Assembly: GCA_014382665.1 (NCBI GenBank) | Contig: JACNJH010000113.1 | Span: 1-44,060, forward strand | DNA: 44,060 nucleotides | From: Candidatus Desulfatibia profunda | GTDB taxonomy: Bacteria; Desulfobacterota; Desulfobacteria; Desulfobacterales; UBA11574 | Direction of reading: 5' to 3' | Shown: one piece after another, positions 14,362 to 20,789 of the stretch | Layout: every line of letters starts with the position of its first letter | Numbering within the stretch: position 1 is the first letter of the stretch | The notes under the pieces: generated by a model | Databases searched by the model: none | What the model was told of the DNA's origin: nothing | What the model saw: only the letters and a program-made list of their open reading frames with translations | Program-made: the position numbers and the translations under genes

Positions 14362-14528
14362 TGGGTAAAAATAAAATTATCGGTCGCGGTATCCGTGTTG
14401 GACAGTACAAAATCAGTTGTTTTGGTAACGATGCTTTTTTAGTCCAGCACAAGGACGGCGAGGGTATGGAGGTGTCAGCCGAAAGGCTGGAAAAGCTGAT
14501 TGACGATTTTTTTAAGGAGGAATTTTAA
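14361..14528 (+). CDS. Small hypothetical protein, 55 aa
   Basis: ATG 14361 is chosen because it forms a TAATG junction with the upstream stop; an in-frame ATG at 14343 lies inside that gene. The protein has a beta-rich start (IIGRGIRVGQYKISCFG) and a helical end (AERLEKLIDDFFKEEF). No family was recognised. Co-translated with the replication genes. Confidence 0.55.
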   Translation: MGKNKIIGRGIRVGQYKISCFGNDAFLVQHKDGEGMEVSAERLEKLIDDFFKEEF

Positions 14529-14541
14529 AAAGAGGTGGAGC

Positions 14542-14718
14542 ATGAGAATTAGAGTTGAGATAAAAAATGAAATCCTTGGCGATAGCCTTTTTTGGGAAGG
14601 CGATGAATCCAAAATTGAAGAAATCCGTAATTTGCCAGCCAAGATGACTGCGCGAAAAGTCGCCAAGGACGGCAAAACCCGTATTTTTGGGATGTGGGTT
14701 GTATCGGAGGTGGAATGA
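14542..14718 (+). CDS. Small hypothetical protein, 58 aa
   Basis: ATG 14542 follows GAGGTGGAG and is preferred over an upstream ATG at 14500 that lies in the previous gene. The 58 residues (MRIRVEIKNEILGDSLFWEG...) look like a small alpha/beta fold ending MWVVSEVE. Not recognised. Its end overlaps the next start (ATGA). Confidence 0.55.
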   Translation: MRIRVEIKNEILGDSLFWEGDESKIEEIRNLPAKMTARKVAKDGKTRIFGMWVVSEVE

Positions 14719-14873
14719 TTAATAAACCAAGAAAAGTATCATGGCTAAGGATGTTATTTTGTAGAGTATTTCATTCCCAGAGTGTTTTTTTTACAACAGA
14801 TCCCTGGTTTGGCTACGTGCTGAAATGTGAAAAGTGCCAGATCGAATACTATGCTGAGAATATTTGGCGTTAA
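14715..14873 (+). CDS. Small protein with one CxxC, 52 aa
   Basis: ATG 14715 has GGAGG just upstream, inside the end of the preceding gene. The 52 residues include CEKC near the C-terminus and an aromatic N-terminal half (WLRMLFCRVFHSQSVFF). It resembles short phage zinc-knuckle proteins but has only one clear cysteine pair. Function unknown. Confidence 0.55.
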   Translation: MINKPRKVSWLRMLFCRVFHSQSVFFTTDPWFGYVLKCEKCQIEYYAENIWR

Positions 14874-14894
14874 TAACACAGAAGGGGGGTAAGT

Positions 14895-15284
14895 ATGATA
14901 AGAAAAATGCAACATTGTGATTGGTGTGGCGTAGAATTGGGCGTTTCTATTAATCCTGGAAATAATCCCAAAAGTTGCGAAGATCCGGAGTGCGACCAGG
15001 GGATAAACGCTATTTATGAAAGCGAACAGGCAGAAGCGAACAGGCAGAAGCGGAGGGGCGATGGAGTGAGAGACCAGGCGAAACAGGCTAGAGGGTTGAT
15101 TGCGGCATTGAGAGAGCTTAACACCGAGGGGATGGTGTGTGATTCGGTTATGCCGTGCCACTGGTGGGAAAAATATTATCCAGAATGGAAAAATCTCTGC
15201 TGTACGTTCACCTATTGTCCAGGCTGCGGAAAAACTCTTGATTGGCAAAACTGGAAGAGGTTAAGATGTGGTGGAAATTTATAG
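14895..15284 (+). CDS. Double zinc-ribbon protein, 129 aa
   Basis: An N-terminal knuckle CDWCG (8-12) with CEDPEC (28-33) and a C-terminal CTFTYCPGCG (103-112) suggest two zinc sites joined by a charged helical linker (EQAEANRQKRRGDGVRDQAK). Within the linker the DNA carries an exact 14-bp tandem duplication (15021-15034 and 15035-15048). GGGGGG lies 5-10 nt before ATG 14895. Family unknown. Confidence 0.6.
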   Translation: MIRKMQHCDWCGVELGVSINPGNNPKSCEDPECDQGINAIYESEQAEANRQKRRGDGVRDQAKQARGLIAALRELNTEGMVCDSVMPCHWWEKYYPEWKNLCCTFTYCPGCGKTLDWQNWKRLRCGGNL

Positions 15285-15379
15285 CGATATTTTTTGCGAT
15301 ATTGGCCGTAGTACTTATTTGTCTCCGGTCGTACGAACCGGGATACGATCGGAATATGCCGGGGCAGGATGATATTTAA
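15266..15379 (+). CDS. Single-pass membrane peptide, 37 aa
   Basis: A 37-residue frame, ATG 15266 preceded by GGAAGAGG. One strong membrane helix (FIAIFFAILAVVLICL) with basic residues on one side and an acidic C-terminus (PGQDDI). It overlaps the zinc protein gene by 19 nt. Small single-pass peptides in phage early regions may be membrane anchors or exclusion factors; nothing more specific can be said. Confidence 0.5.
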   Translation: MWWKFIAIFFAILAVVLICLRSYEPGYDRNMPGQDDI

Positions 15380-15389
15380 CCATAAAACT

Positions 15390-15457
15390 GGGCCGCTCCG
15401 TTTTTATTAACCCAAAAAATCTAAAGGAGTCTAATCGGAAGCCAGGCGGGGCGGCCC
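15390..15457 (+). other. Leader stem-loop, 11 bp
   Basis: GGGCCGCTCCG (15390-15400) pairs with CGGGGCGGCCC (15447-15457), 10 Watson-Crick pairs and one G-U, with a 46-nt loop that contains AAAGGAG. It lies 20 nt before ATG 15477. It may control ribosome access or end transcription from upstream. Confidence 0.4.
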
Positions 15458-15476
15458 CTAAACGAAAGGGGGATTT

Positions 15477-15674
15477 ATGGAAACTTTTTTTATGATTTTG
15501 AAGGACCAGGCGCAGGATTACATGGGCAAGCGGCACCAGAGCGAAATCAATGCCCGGCTGGAAGCAGAGCGATTGGCCCGGAAAGAAGTTGGGCAGAAGT
15601 TCTTTTTAATGAAGGCGGTTGATCGCTGTATGGTCGAAGCTCAACCGGTAACCTGGGATAAGGGTGAAGGGTAG
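15477..15674 (+). CDS. Small hypothetical protein, 65 aa, KEVGxxFFLMK motif
   Basis: A 65-residue helical protein, SD GGGGG before ATG 15477. Residues 36-45 read KEVGQKFFLM, a motif repeated near the start of the protein at 16252 (KEVGSRFFLMK). This suggests shared ancestry or a shared binding partner. Otherwise unrecognised. Confidence 0.6.
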   Translation: METFFMILKDQAQDYMGKRHQSEINARLEAERLARKEVGQKFFLMKAVDRCMVEAQPVTWDKGEG

Positions 15675-15717
15675 ATCGTTGAACCTGGAACGAATCAGGT
15701 GGCAAGAAAGGGGATAA

Positions 15718-16182
15718 ATGATCATAAGCGCGATTGATCCAGGAACATTTCAAAGTGCCTATGTCGAGTGGGATGGTAAAAAGATCACCGATATGGTGAT
15801 TTGGCCGAATGAAGATCTCCTTCATTTTTTGAGCAAATCAAGCAGAACATCTCCGCTTGTAATCGAAATGATGAAATCATACGGCAATGCAATCGGCCAA
15901 AGTACCCTGGACACAATCTTTTGGTCTGGCCGGTTTGCGCAGGCGTGGGGAAATTTCCATCTACTAGCCCGGATGGAGGTCAAGAAGCACCTCTGTAATA
16001 ATCATCGGGCAAAGGATAGCAATATCATCCAGGCGCTTGTGGATCGGTTTGCATACGGGCAGCCGAACAGGGGTAAGGGGACGAAAAAGCATCCGGGCTT
16101 TTTTTATGGGTTCAATAAGGATATTTGGCAGGCGTTTGCCCTGGCTGTTACGTTTTATGATTTGAATTATGGGAAAAAATAA
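15718..16182 (+). CDS. RuvC-like Holliday junction resolvase, 154 aa
   Basis: RNase H-fold resolvase pattern: ISAIDPGT (D7) on the first strand, VIEMMKSYG (E50), KDSNIIQAL (D100) and KDIWQAFALAV (D135) supply the expected acidic residues. Such phage enzymes cut branched DNA before packaging or during recombination. AAAGGGG lies upstream of ATG 15718. Length is typical of RuvC (about 150-170). It completes the early recombination set with the RecE-like nuclease and the ATPase on the other strand. Confidence 0.82.
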   Translation: MIISAIDPGTFQSAYVEWDGKKITDMVIWPNEDLLHFLSKSSRTSPLVIEMMKSYGNAIGQSTLDTIFWSGRFAQAWGNFHLLARMEVKKHLCNNHRAKDSNIIQALVDRFAYGQPNRGKGTKKHPGFFYGFNKDIWQAFALAVTFYDLNYGKK

Positions 16183-16251
16183 AGACTTAAAAAATAAAGT
16201 TTTTGGCAGTTTTGTTGTCATAACAGTTTCAAGAAGGTATGGAGTGGAATC

Positions 16252-16485
16252 ATGATCGACAAAGAAGTTGGGAGTAGATTTTTTTTGATGAAGAAAGACA
16301 CAGAAATAAAAAATTTAACGGCCAAACTTCGGAACATCGAGAGTGATTACGTATATTTGGGTGCGCTGATGGATGCTGTTGGATTGGCGTTGGATGGGGA
16401 AGAGCCATCCGACTTTATGCTGTCTTTTCCTATTGTTAGGCGGGTTTATGACCTAGTTTTATCGAAAAACAAGGAGGTGTTATGA
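16252..16485 (+). CDS. Small hypothetical protein, 77 aa, KEVGxxFFLMK motif
   Basis: A 77-residue protein beginning MIDKEVGSRFFLMKKDTEIK, then a helical segment and a C-terminal FPIVRRVYDLVLSKNKEVL. It shares its N-terminal motif with the 65-residue protein upstream. GGAG lies 7 nt before ATG 16252. It overlaps the next gene as ATGA-type junction. Not recognised. Confidence 0.6.
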   Translation: MIDKEVGSRFFLMKKDTEIKNLTAKLRNIESDYVYLGALMDAVGLALDGEEPSDFMLSFPIVRRVYDLVLSKNKEVL

Positions 16486-16595
16486 AACGAAAATACACAG
16501 GCCCGGAGCGCAGAAAAATCAAGCGCGAGCCTAAGGAAATTTATTATCAAAAACTACGTTGGGAACAAAAGAACCGGCGCGAGCTTGAAAAATAA
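16482..16595 (+). CDS. Small basic protein, 37 aa
   Basis: A 37-residue, highly basic frame (KRKYTGPERRKIKREPKEIY). SD AAGGAGGT is near-perfect, 3 nt plus before ATG 16482. It is the last rightward gene before the terminator at 16677. Charge suggests nucleic-acid binding. Confidence 0.6.
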   Translation: MKRKYTGPERRKIKREPKEIYYQKLRWEQKNRRELEK

Positions 16596-16676
16596 GTAGG
16601 CCTAGGGTGGTATTAATATACTCATACGTTTGTATTGCACAAAGGTAAATATTAGGTATTTTGGTAAAACCACTTT

Positions 16677-16718
16677 AAGGCCATAATCTTTAAGCAGATT
16701 AAGGCCTTTCTGGTTTTT
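16677..16718. terminator. Bidirectional intrinsic terminator
   Basis: AAGGCC (16677-16682) pairs with GGCCTT (16703-16708), and inside it AATCT pairs with AGATT. TTTCTGGTTTTT follows on the rightward side. It lies between convergent genes ending at 16595 and 16809. Confidence 0.6.
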
Positions 16719-16721
16719 GAT

Positions 16722-16804
16722 ATGAGCAACGTTTGTGTATGTGTTGAGACGGCTTATGGGCAACATAAACATATGAGTGTATGGGCAACGTTTTCGTATG
16801 CGTT
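16722..16804. repeat. Direct repeats ATGRGCAAC between convergent genes
   Basis: A 24-bp unit ATGRGCAACGTTT-N2-GTATGYGTT occurs at 16722-16745 and 16781-16804 (20 of 24 identical). A partial copy starts at 16756, and an inverted relative lies near 16621-16640 (15 of 18 identical to the partial copy's flank). Function unknown; they could be protein-binding sites. Confidence 0.5.
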
Positions 16805-16808
16805 AATT

Positions 16809-17213
16809 TTACTTTGGCGTTCTAAAGCCTCTCTTAATCCCATCTTTTAGCCGGGTAAAGATTATCATTCCCGGTTGCCACAAAACCCACTGATCTGAAA
16901 AAGCATATACCGACTTGTCTTGTTTACACGCTCCGCCGGCGTGCTTGCACTCCAAAAAACCTTTGGCTAACAGATCATCTATTGCCCGTGTTAATCTTGG
17001 TTGAGTAATGCCGTAACTGTTTTCATATTCCACATAGGAAATATTAAGGCTGTTGCAATTAACACAAACATACTTTTTTGATTTTTTAATTCCAATTCGA
17101 TTAAATTTTCTTTTGGTGAAAAGGATTAAAAGTAGGGTGCTTGCGAAGCCTGAAAGTGAGATAAAAGCGGGTGATAAAATTAATTCGGTGTCTATCCAAG
17201 TTTTGTTTGACAT
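16809..17213 (-). CDS. Winged-helix protein with N-terminal anchor-like segment, 134 aa
   Basis: The start at 17213 has GGAGG 4 nt upstream. Residues about 10-35 (LILSPAFISLSGFASTLLLI) are hydrophobic but may be buried helices rather than a membrane span. The central EYENSYGITQPRLTRAIDDL and LLAKGFLECKHAGG give a winged-helix. This layout (SPAF.SL...LL.F..KR, then winged helix) recurs in small replication or regulatory proteins of mobile elements. It is transcribed from its own strong promoter. Exact function unknown. Confidence 0.6.
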   Translation of the reverse strand: MSNKTWIDTELILSPAFISLSGFASTLLLILFTKRKFNRIGIKKSKKYVCVNCNSLNISYVEYENSYGITQPRLTRAIDDLLAKGFLECKHAGGACKQDKSVYAFSDQWVLWQPGMIIFTRLKDGIKRGFRTPK

Positions 17214-17249
17214 AATGCCTCCCATTTAGGCGATGAGGGCAAAAGCGGG

Positions 17250-17272
17250 ATATGAAGAAATGGGCTTCATAT
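17250..17272 (-). promoter_or_regulatory. 5' UTR hairpin of the winged-helix gene
   Basis: ATATGAAG and CTTCATAT (8 bp, 7-nt loop) in the leader of the leftward gene, about 40 nt before its start. A second hairpin (GGTTGG/CCAGCC) lies further upstream in the same leader. Confidence 0.45.
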
Positions 17273-17318
17273 ATTACGGCTGGCCTGCCAACCGCTTCTG
17301 CGCTGGAATGTTCCGATA

Positions 17319-17347
17319 ATAATACACGGAATAAAGCATGATGTCAA
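17319..17347 (-). promoter_or_regulatory. Strong leftward promoter
   Basis: TTGACA (17347-17342), 17-bp spacer and TATTAT (17324-17319) on the leftward strand. It reads into the winged-helix gene with a leader of roughly 100 nt. Confidence 0.75.
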
Positions 17348-17366
17348 GTCACATAGAGATTATGAA

Positions 17367-17594
17367 TTAATCTCGTTTCATCCCTGCCAGGATTTCAGCG
17401 GGTTCGAGTTTGACACAATCCGGGCAAAGCACGATGTTAACGATACCGTACCCGTCCGGCATTGTCGCTTTGTGTGTCGCTGTCTTTTTCCGGCAACACA
17501 TACAGGCAAAATGCACCTCATTTTTGCCGAAAATCTGCGGCCAGTCGGCAGGTTCGCCGAGCTTCCATTCTATTTTTTCAATACTTTCTAACAT
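17367..17594 (-). CDS. Zinc-ribbon protein, 75 aa
   Basis: CMCC (about 31-34) and CPDC (about 57-60) form a likely zinc ribbon around HKATMPDGYGIVNIVL. GGAGG lies 6 nt before ATG 17594, inside the end of the ribbon-helix-helix gene upstream. Function unknown; the operon context (RHH regulator plus small proteins) suggests an accessory regulatory or anti-host role. Confidence 0.6.
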   Translation of the reverse strand: MLESIEKIEWKLGEPADWPQIFGKNEVHFACMCCRKKTATHKATMPDGYGIVNIVLCPDCVKLEPAEILAGMKRD

Positions 17595-17595
17595 T

Positions 17596-17733
17596 TCAAT
17601 CCTCCGTATTAACCGCTTTTTCCAATAAAATTACAATCATCTGTGACCGACTGCGCCTTTCTTTCTGGGCCAGCCGGTCGATGATCTCAATAAGCTCCGG
17701 TCGTGCTGAAAACGTAATCGATTTCTGTAGCAT
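17596..17733 (-). CDS. Ribbon-helix-helix DNA-binding protein, 45 aa
   Basis: A 45-residue protein matching the Arc/CopG pattern: strand KSITFSARPEL, helix IEIIDRLAQKERRS, turn RSRSQMIV, helix ILLEKAVNTED. RHH dimers bind palindromic operators through the N-terminal strands. GGGAGG lies upstream of ATG 17733. An 18-bp perfect palindrome sits before the first gene of this operon (18279-18296) and is the natural candidate for autoregulation. Confidence 0.75.
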   Translation of the reverse strand: MLQKSITFSARPELIEIIDRLAQKERRSRSQMIVILLEKAVNTED

Positions 17734-17762
17734 GGTTAGTCCTCCCGTTTAGTTATTGGTTA

Positions 17763-18050
17763 TTAGATAGATTTCACAACTTTCTCAACAATATCCCACA
17801 ATTGAGACTCATTAATTTCCTTGTTTTCGTATCGTTGTAATGCCGCGTTGCGGAACGGTTTAATGGCCCCCCCTAAAATGCGTTGTGCCTCGCGTGATTT
17901 GCACAAATCGTTTAGTGTCGGGATGGGGTCAAAATTAGGATGCGCCGTCCTGGTTGTGAGCATTTCCATTGCCTCAATAATTTCAAATTCATTCGGCAAT
18001 ATTATTTTTGATGTTGTTATTAACTCATCATATCCGTATAAATGTTTCAT
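17763..18050 (-). CDS. Hypothetical protein, 95 aa
   Basis: A helical 95-residue protein (PNEFEIIEAMEMLTTRTAHP; IKPFRNAALQRYENKEINES). AGGAGG lies 7 nt before ATG 18050. It lies in the RHH operon between the 52-aa gene and the RHH gene. It might be a partner in an RHH-controlled pair, but no toxin motif is visible. Confidence 0.6.
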   Translation of the reverse strand: MKHLYGYDELITTSKIILPNEFEIIEAMEMLTTRTAHPNFDPIPTLNDLCKSREAQRILGGAIKPFRNAALQRYENKEINESQLWDIVEKVVKSI

Positions 18051-18104
18051 CTCTCGACCTCCTGCTTGGTTAGTGGTTATTGTTTAAACCCTCACTATCA
18101 GGGA

Positions 18105-18263
18105 TTAATAATTTTTCAAATCCTCCCGGGCACTTTTCGCCGTGAAATATTCGCCCGTGCTGTATTCGGTATCGTGCTCGATATAATGGATTTTCCAACA
18201 ACCATCGTGTTTTTGAATCCATTTGCCTTTGGCTTCTTTCCATTCCTGTGAGTATTTTTTCAT
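18105..18263 (-). CDS. Small hypothetical protein, 52 aa
   Basis: A 52-residue frame, ATG 18263 with GGAGGG upstream, ending TAA at 18105. It is rich in aromatic and charged residues (KKYSQEWKEAKGKWIQKHDG; ARE at the end of the FTAKSA helix). It looks like a small AP2-like or integrase arm-type three-strand/helix fold, but that is speculative. First gene of the RHH operon. Confidence 0.55.
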   Translation of the reverse strand: MKKYSQEWKEAKGKWIQKHDGCWKIHYIEHDTEYSTGEYFTAKSAREDLKNY

Positions 18264-18278
18264 TTTCAACCCTCCGTT

Positions 18279-18296
18279 TAGGTTAATATTAACCTA
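18279..18296. promoter_or_regulatory. 18-bp perfect palindrome, probable operator
   Basis: TAGGTTAATATTAACCTA is a perfect palindrome 8 bp upstream of the SD region of the leftward 52-aa gene. Position and symmetry suit binding by the RHH protein of the same operon. Confidence 0.6.
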
Positions 18297-18604
18297 TATT
18301 AAAGCAAATTACGTGCCAGCAAATCACATAAAAGAGAACAAACAGGTAAACAAGCGAAATCATAGCAAAACTATTTTGTAGCGGGGAAAAAACAGCGCTG
18401 AATCTCATTCATTTTCAACCAAATATGTAAAGAATCCTGACACCTACCTAAAAATTAAATCACAAGTAAAACAAACACTTATAAAAACACATGGGCAAAT
18501 TATCTAATAATTACAGCAATGTCGATATTCTTTACAACTTGTAAAAAAACCCGACATACTCCTTGTGCTACCCATCACCAAAAAACACAATATGCATTTT
18601 TATC

Positions 18605-18634
18605 TTGACGTACCGCAAAAATCTCATATATTAT
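18605..18634 (+). promoter_or_regulatory. Rightward promoter candidate before the gene-free stretch
   Basis: TTGACG (18605-18610), 18-bp spacer, TATTAT (18629-18634). It would produce an RNA with about 570 nt before the first late-side gene at 19216. Confidence 0.45.
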
Positions 18635-19057
18635 ACCATATGATCAACCCTACCCCTATCGCCCGGCCCTCGAACATCCTATACAATCCAATAGATTATA
18701 ATCACAACAGCGCGGAGTCCGGGCAAGGGCAGGATAAACAACGATATCATGATATCTATCGGCAGGGCTCGCTAGGTCTAACGTCGCGATGACAGTGAGA
18801 TCTCCCGGCCCCGTGTGCAGCCCCGGCCAGGGCACGCAGCACAAAAAAGCACGGATGCCAAAAATCGGCATCATTTAGACTTGCGGTGTGGGATATCGCA
18901 AGCCATGGACACGACAATATACCATCAGAGCCATGATTGTAACCTGCTGACAATAGCCGACAGCTCTATTATGATAATGACCATAGGCCAAAAAAAAACA
19001 TAAGCCACGGGGATAAATACCAATAACCCTAATGTAATTACAATGTAATCACTAACA

Positions 19058-19116
19058 GTCGTTTTGGGTCCTTCCTGGGGGGAAACGACCGCGGGTAGCC
19101 GCGGCGAGTTTTCCCC
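19058..19116 (+). promoter_or_regulatory. Two mutually exclusive hairpins (attenuator-like)
   Basis: GTCGTTT (19058-19064) pairs with AAACGAC (19083-19089). Alternatively GGGGAAA (19079-19085) pairs with TTTCCCC (19110-19116) around a perfect CCGCGG-GTAG-CCGCGG hairpin (19089-19104). Bases 19083-19085 are needed by both. This is the signature of a conformational switch, 100 nt before ATG 19216. Confidence 0.4.
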
Positions 19117-19215
19117 GTAGTTAGAGGAAGTCAAAACCTGTTAACGTTTGCGCGCACCACAGAGCGTATGCGATGAGAAAAAAAATTACTGCTACCTTGC
19201 TATGGGTGAAAAAAC

Positions 19216-19557
19216 ATGGGCCTTAAATCGCACCACAGGCGGCTACCGAGGAAGCGTACTCATACAAAATCTATATGCGTTGATGTTGATGGCACGTTAA
19301 TTTCTAAGCGCGGAATTTTGAACGATTTGATAGTTGAATATTGCCGAGCTAAAAAAGCCGATGGTTTTGATATCGTTTTGTGGAGCGCAAGGGGGCGGGT
19401 TTATGCCGAGAGGGTTGCCGAACGATTTAATATTACAGAACTATTTACGGCTATAATTGGGAAGCCGGGATACATTCTTGATGATATTGGATGGGAGTGG
19501 GCGCGCGAAGTTGTGCATATTAAGTATGAGAATATAGTGGATATTTTCAATGGATGA
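19216..19557 (+). CDS. HAD-superfamily phosphatase, 113 aa
   Basis: Motif I is CVDVDGTLIS (nucleophile D23, acid D25). LWSARG supplies motif II (S), IIGKPGY the lysine, and ILDDIGWEW the final acidic pair. The protein is small and capless, so the substrate could be a nucleic-acid end or a nucleotide. The SD is weak. It overlaps the next gene by 8 nt. It starts a short metabolic-looking set with a phosphoribosyltransferase. Confidence 0.8.
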   Translation: MGLKSHHRRLPRKRTHTKSICVDVDGTLISKRGILNDLIVEYCRAKKADGFDIVLWSARGRVYAERVAERFNITELFTAIIGKPGYILDDIGWEWAREVVHIKYENIVDIFNG

Positions 19558-19744
19558 TTTTAAACCCCCAAAGATCGATTTTTCCAGACCGGACAATTTT
19601 CAGTGGGATGAAGATGTCACTCAAAAAAAACTAATCAAATCCGCACAGTTTGATTGTTTGCCGGCGCATGTCGGTCTTGCGGTCGCAATGCGTAATTTTT
19701 GGATTTTTTATTATGATCTCATTACGGACAAGAAAATACACTAA
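19550..19744 (+). CDS. Hypothetical protein, 64 aa
   Basis: A 64-residue acidic/aromatic protein (DDFKPPKIDFSRPDNFQWDE). It starts inside the end of the HAD gene and overlaps the next gene by 32 nt. No recognised domain. The overlaps suggest it is translated as part of this set. Confidence 0.5.
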   Translation: MDDFKPPKIDFSRPDNFQWDEDVTQKKLIKSAQFDCLPAHVGLAVAMRNFWIFYYDLITDKKIH

Positions 19745-20180
19745 TTTTATTTTAAACTTCGAAAACCATCAACGGGTAATTGATTGGAAAATACAATCAA
19801 AAAAAGAAACCAAGGGTTTGCCGGCGGATATTTATTTAGAGCTTTCTCAGACCGTTTCGAAGTATTTTGCGGGGTTTGATATTTTAACGGTTCCGGCGCC
19901 GTCTTTTCATAAGTATTCAAACTATCCGGTTTGGGAAATTGCAAAAGACTTGAGCCTCAACATCGGTATTGAATTAATAAAACTATTTCCGAACCCATCC
20001 GGTAAAACAAAAATGCACACATTTTCAAGCGCCGGCAAAGAGGTGCAGGATGTTAAATGCGATCCGGGCAAATTCGTTTTGATTCTGGATGATATTTATA
20101 CCACGGGGCACACAATGCGCGTAACTTGCGAAGCGATTATCAGAAAGGGGAGCTTCCCTTGTGGGTTGGCTATAGCTTAG
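19713..20180 (+). CDS. ComF-like phosphoribosyltransferase, 155 aa
   Basis: The PRPP-binding loop FVLILDDIYTTGHTMR at about 121-136 (acidic pair D126-D127) is diagnostic of type I phosphoribosyltransferases; LTVPAPSFHKYSNYP at about 58-72 resembles the ComF VPVP segment. The substrate is unknown. The start is uncertain: ATG 19713 is the first that gives a plausible N-terminus but its SD is poor. It may work with the HAD phosphatase on a nucleotide or ribose-phosphate intermediate (inference). Confidence 0.7.
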   Translation: MISLRTRKYTNFILNFENHQRVIDWKIQSKKETKGLPADIYLELSQTVSKYFAGFDILTVPAPSFHKYSNYPVWEIAKDLSLNIGIELIKLFPNPSGKTKMHTFSSAGKEVQDVKCDPGKFVLILDDIYTTGHTMRVTCEAIIRKGSFPCGLAIA

Positions 20181-20407
20181 AAGATATATCAAGAAAAAGC
20201 CCTGAATACATACAGTTTGTTAATTCGGTTTTATTAAGGGATGGTAACAAGTGTAAGTTTTGTAATAGTTTAAAAGATATTTGCGTCCATCATTTATACC
20301 CGTATGCAAAAATAAAAACATTACAGATAGATCCATCGAACGGGGTTGCGGTTTGTATTGATTGTCACGGGGTTATTCATGGCCGAAGATTTAAAAGAAA
20401 CGATTGA
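20159..20407 (+). CDS. HNH endonuclease, TTG start, 82 aa
   Basis: TTG 20159 is preferred: GGGGAG lies 6 nt upstream and the frame overlaps the transferase end. HNH core: CKFC, ICVHHLYPY (histidines), NGVAVCIDCHGVIHG. The compact size is typical of phage HNH proteins next to terminase genes, where some HNH proteins assist DNA cutting during packaging. It overlaps the next gene by 29 nt. Confidence 0.75.
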   Translation: MWVGYSLEDISRKSPEYIQFVNSVLLRDGNKCKFCNSLKDICVHHLYPYAKIKTLQIDPSNGVAVCIDCHGVIHGRRFKRND

Positions 20408-20789
20408 GCCCGAAAAGGTGCAGGAAATATGCGGATATGTCAGGACCGGGGTTGATTTTATTACCGCTGCGATTGCTACCGGGTTTACCGTTGACCAGTC
20501 TGAAGATCTTCATTCAAAAATCGATGGAGATCCCCAGGAAAATTTTTACATCGAGTTTAAAGCTGCGGTTGTCAGGGCGATGGCACATTTTGAGATTTTA
20601 CAATTACAGCGGATTATCCAGGAGGGCGGGGCCTCCGGCGCAAAATGGATACTAGAAAAAAGATTGCCAGGGCGGTATGGTAAACAAAGAAAACAACTTC
20701 CTGGGCCTGGCGATTTTTTAGAGATTGAAGATGGCGAACCTTGCCAAAAAGCGGCGAAGATAGGTAAAGATGATTTTAAGGCTGGATAA
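20379..20789 (+). CDS. Small terminase-like DNA-binding protein, 136 aa
   Basis: ATG 20379 gives MAEDLKETIEPEKVQEICGY. An HTH-like segment ITAAIATGFTVDQSEDLHSK and a C-terminal ASGAKWILEKRLPGRYGKQ resemble small terminase or terminase-associated proteins that carry a WxLE-R motif. It sits one gene upstream of a Nu1-like small terminase, so one of the two may have another role. Its 3' end overlaps the convergent SLOG gene by 14 nt. Confidence 0.55.
   Translation: MAEDLKETIEPEKVQEICGYVRTGVDFITAAIATGFTVDQSEDLHSKIDGDPQENFYIEFKAAVVRAMAHFEILQLQRIIQEGGASGAKWILEKRLPGRYGKQRKQLPGPGDFLEIEDGEPCQKAAKIGKDDFKAG

Larger units (their letters stand above)
18264..19215. other. 950-nt stretch without convincing genes
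   Basis: Open frames of 60-75 codons here lack SD sequences and look random. The left third is AT-rich. The right part is GC-mosaic with perfect hairpins: GATATCATGATATC palindrome at 18743-18756, GATGCC/GGCATC at 18854-18859 with 18867-18872, CTTGCG/CGCAAG at 18880-18885 with 18897-18902, and the switch-like set at 19058-19116. It may hold a non-coding RNA or a long late leader. Confidence 0.5.

Noticed and set aside
16722-16804. Direct repeats as a CRISPR array
   Set aside because: Only two full copies with unequal spacing and no cas genes; too degenerate for CRISPR.
18565-19134. Several 60-75-codon frames in the gene-free region
   Set aside because: Low-complexity or random composition, no SD; stem-loops explain the sequence better.
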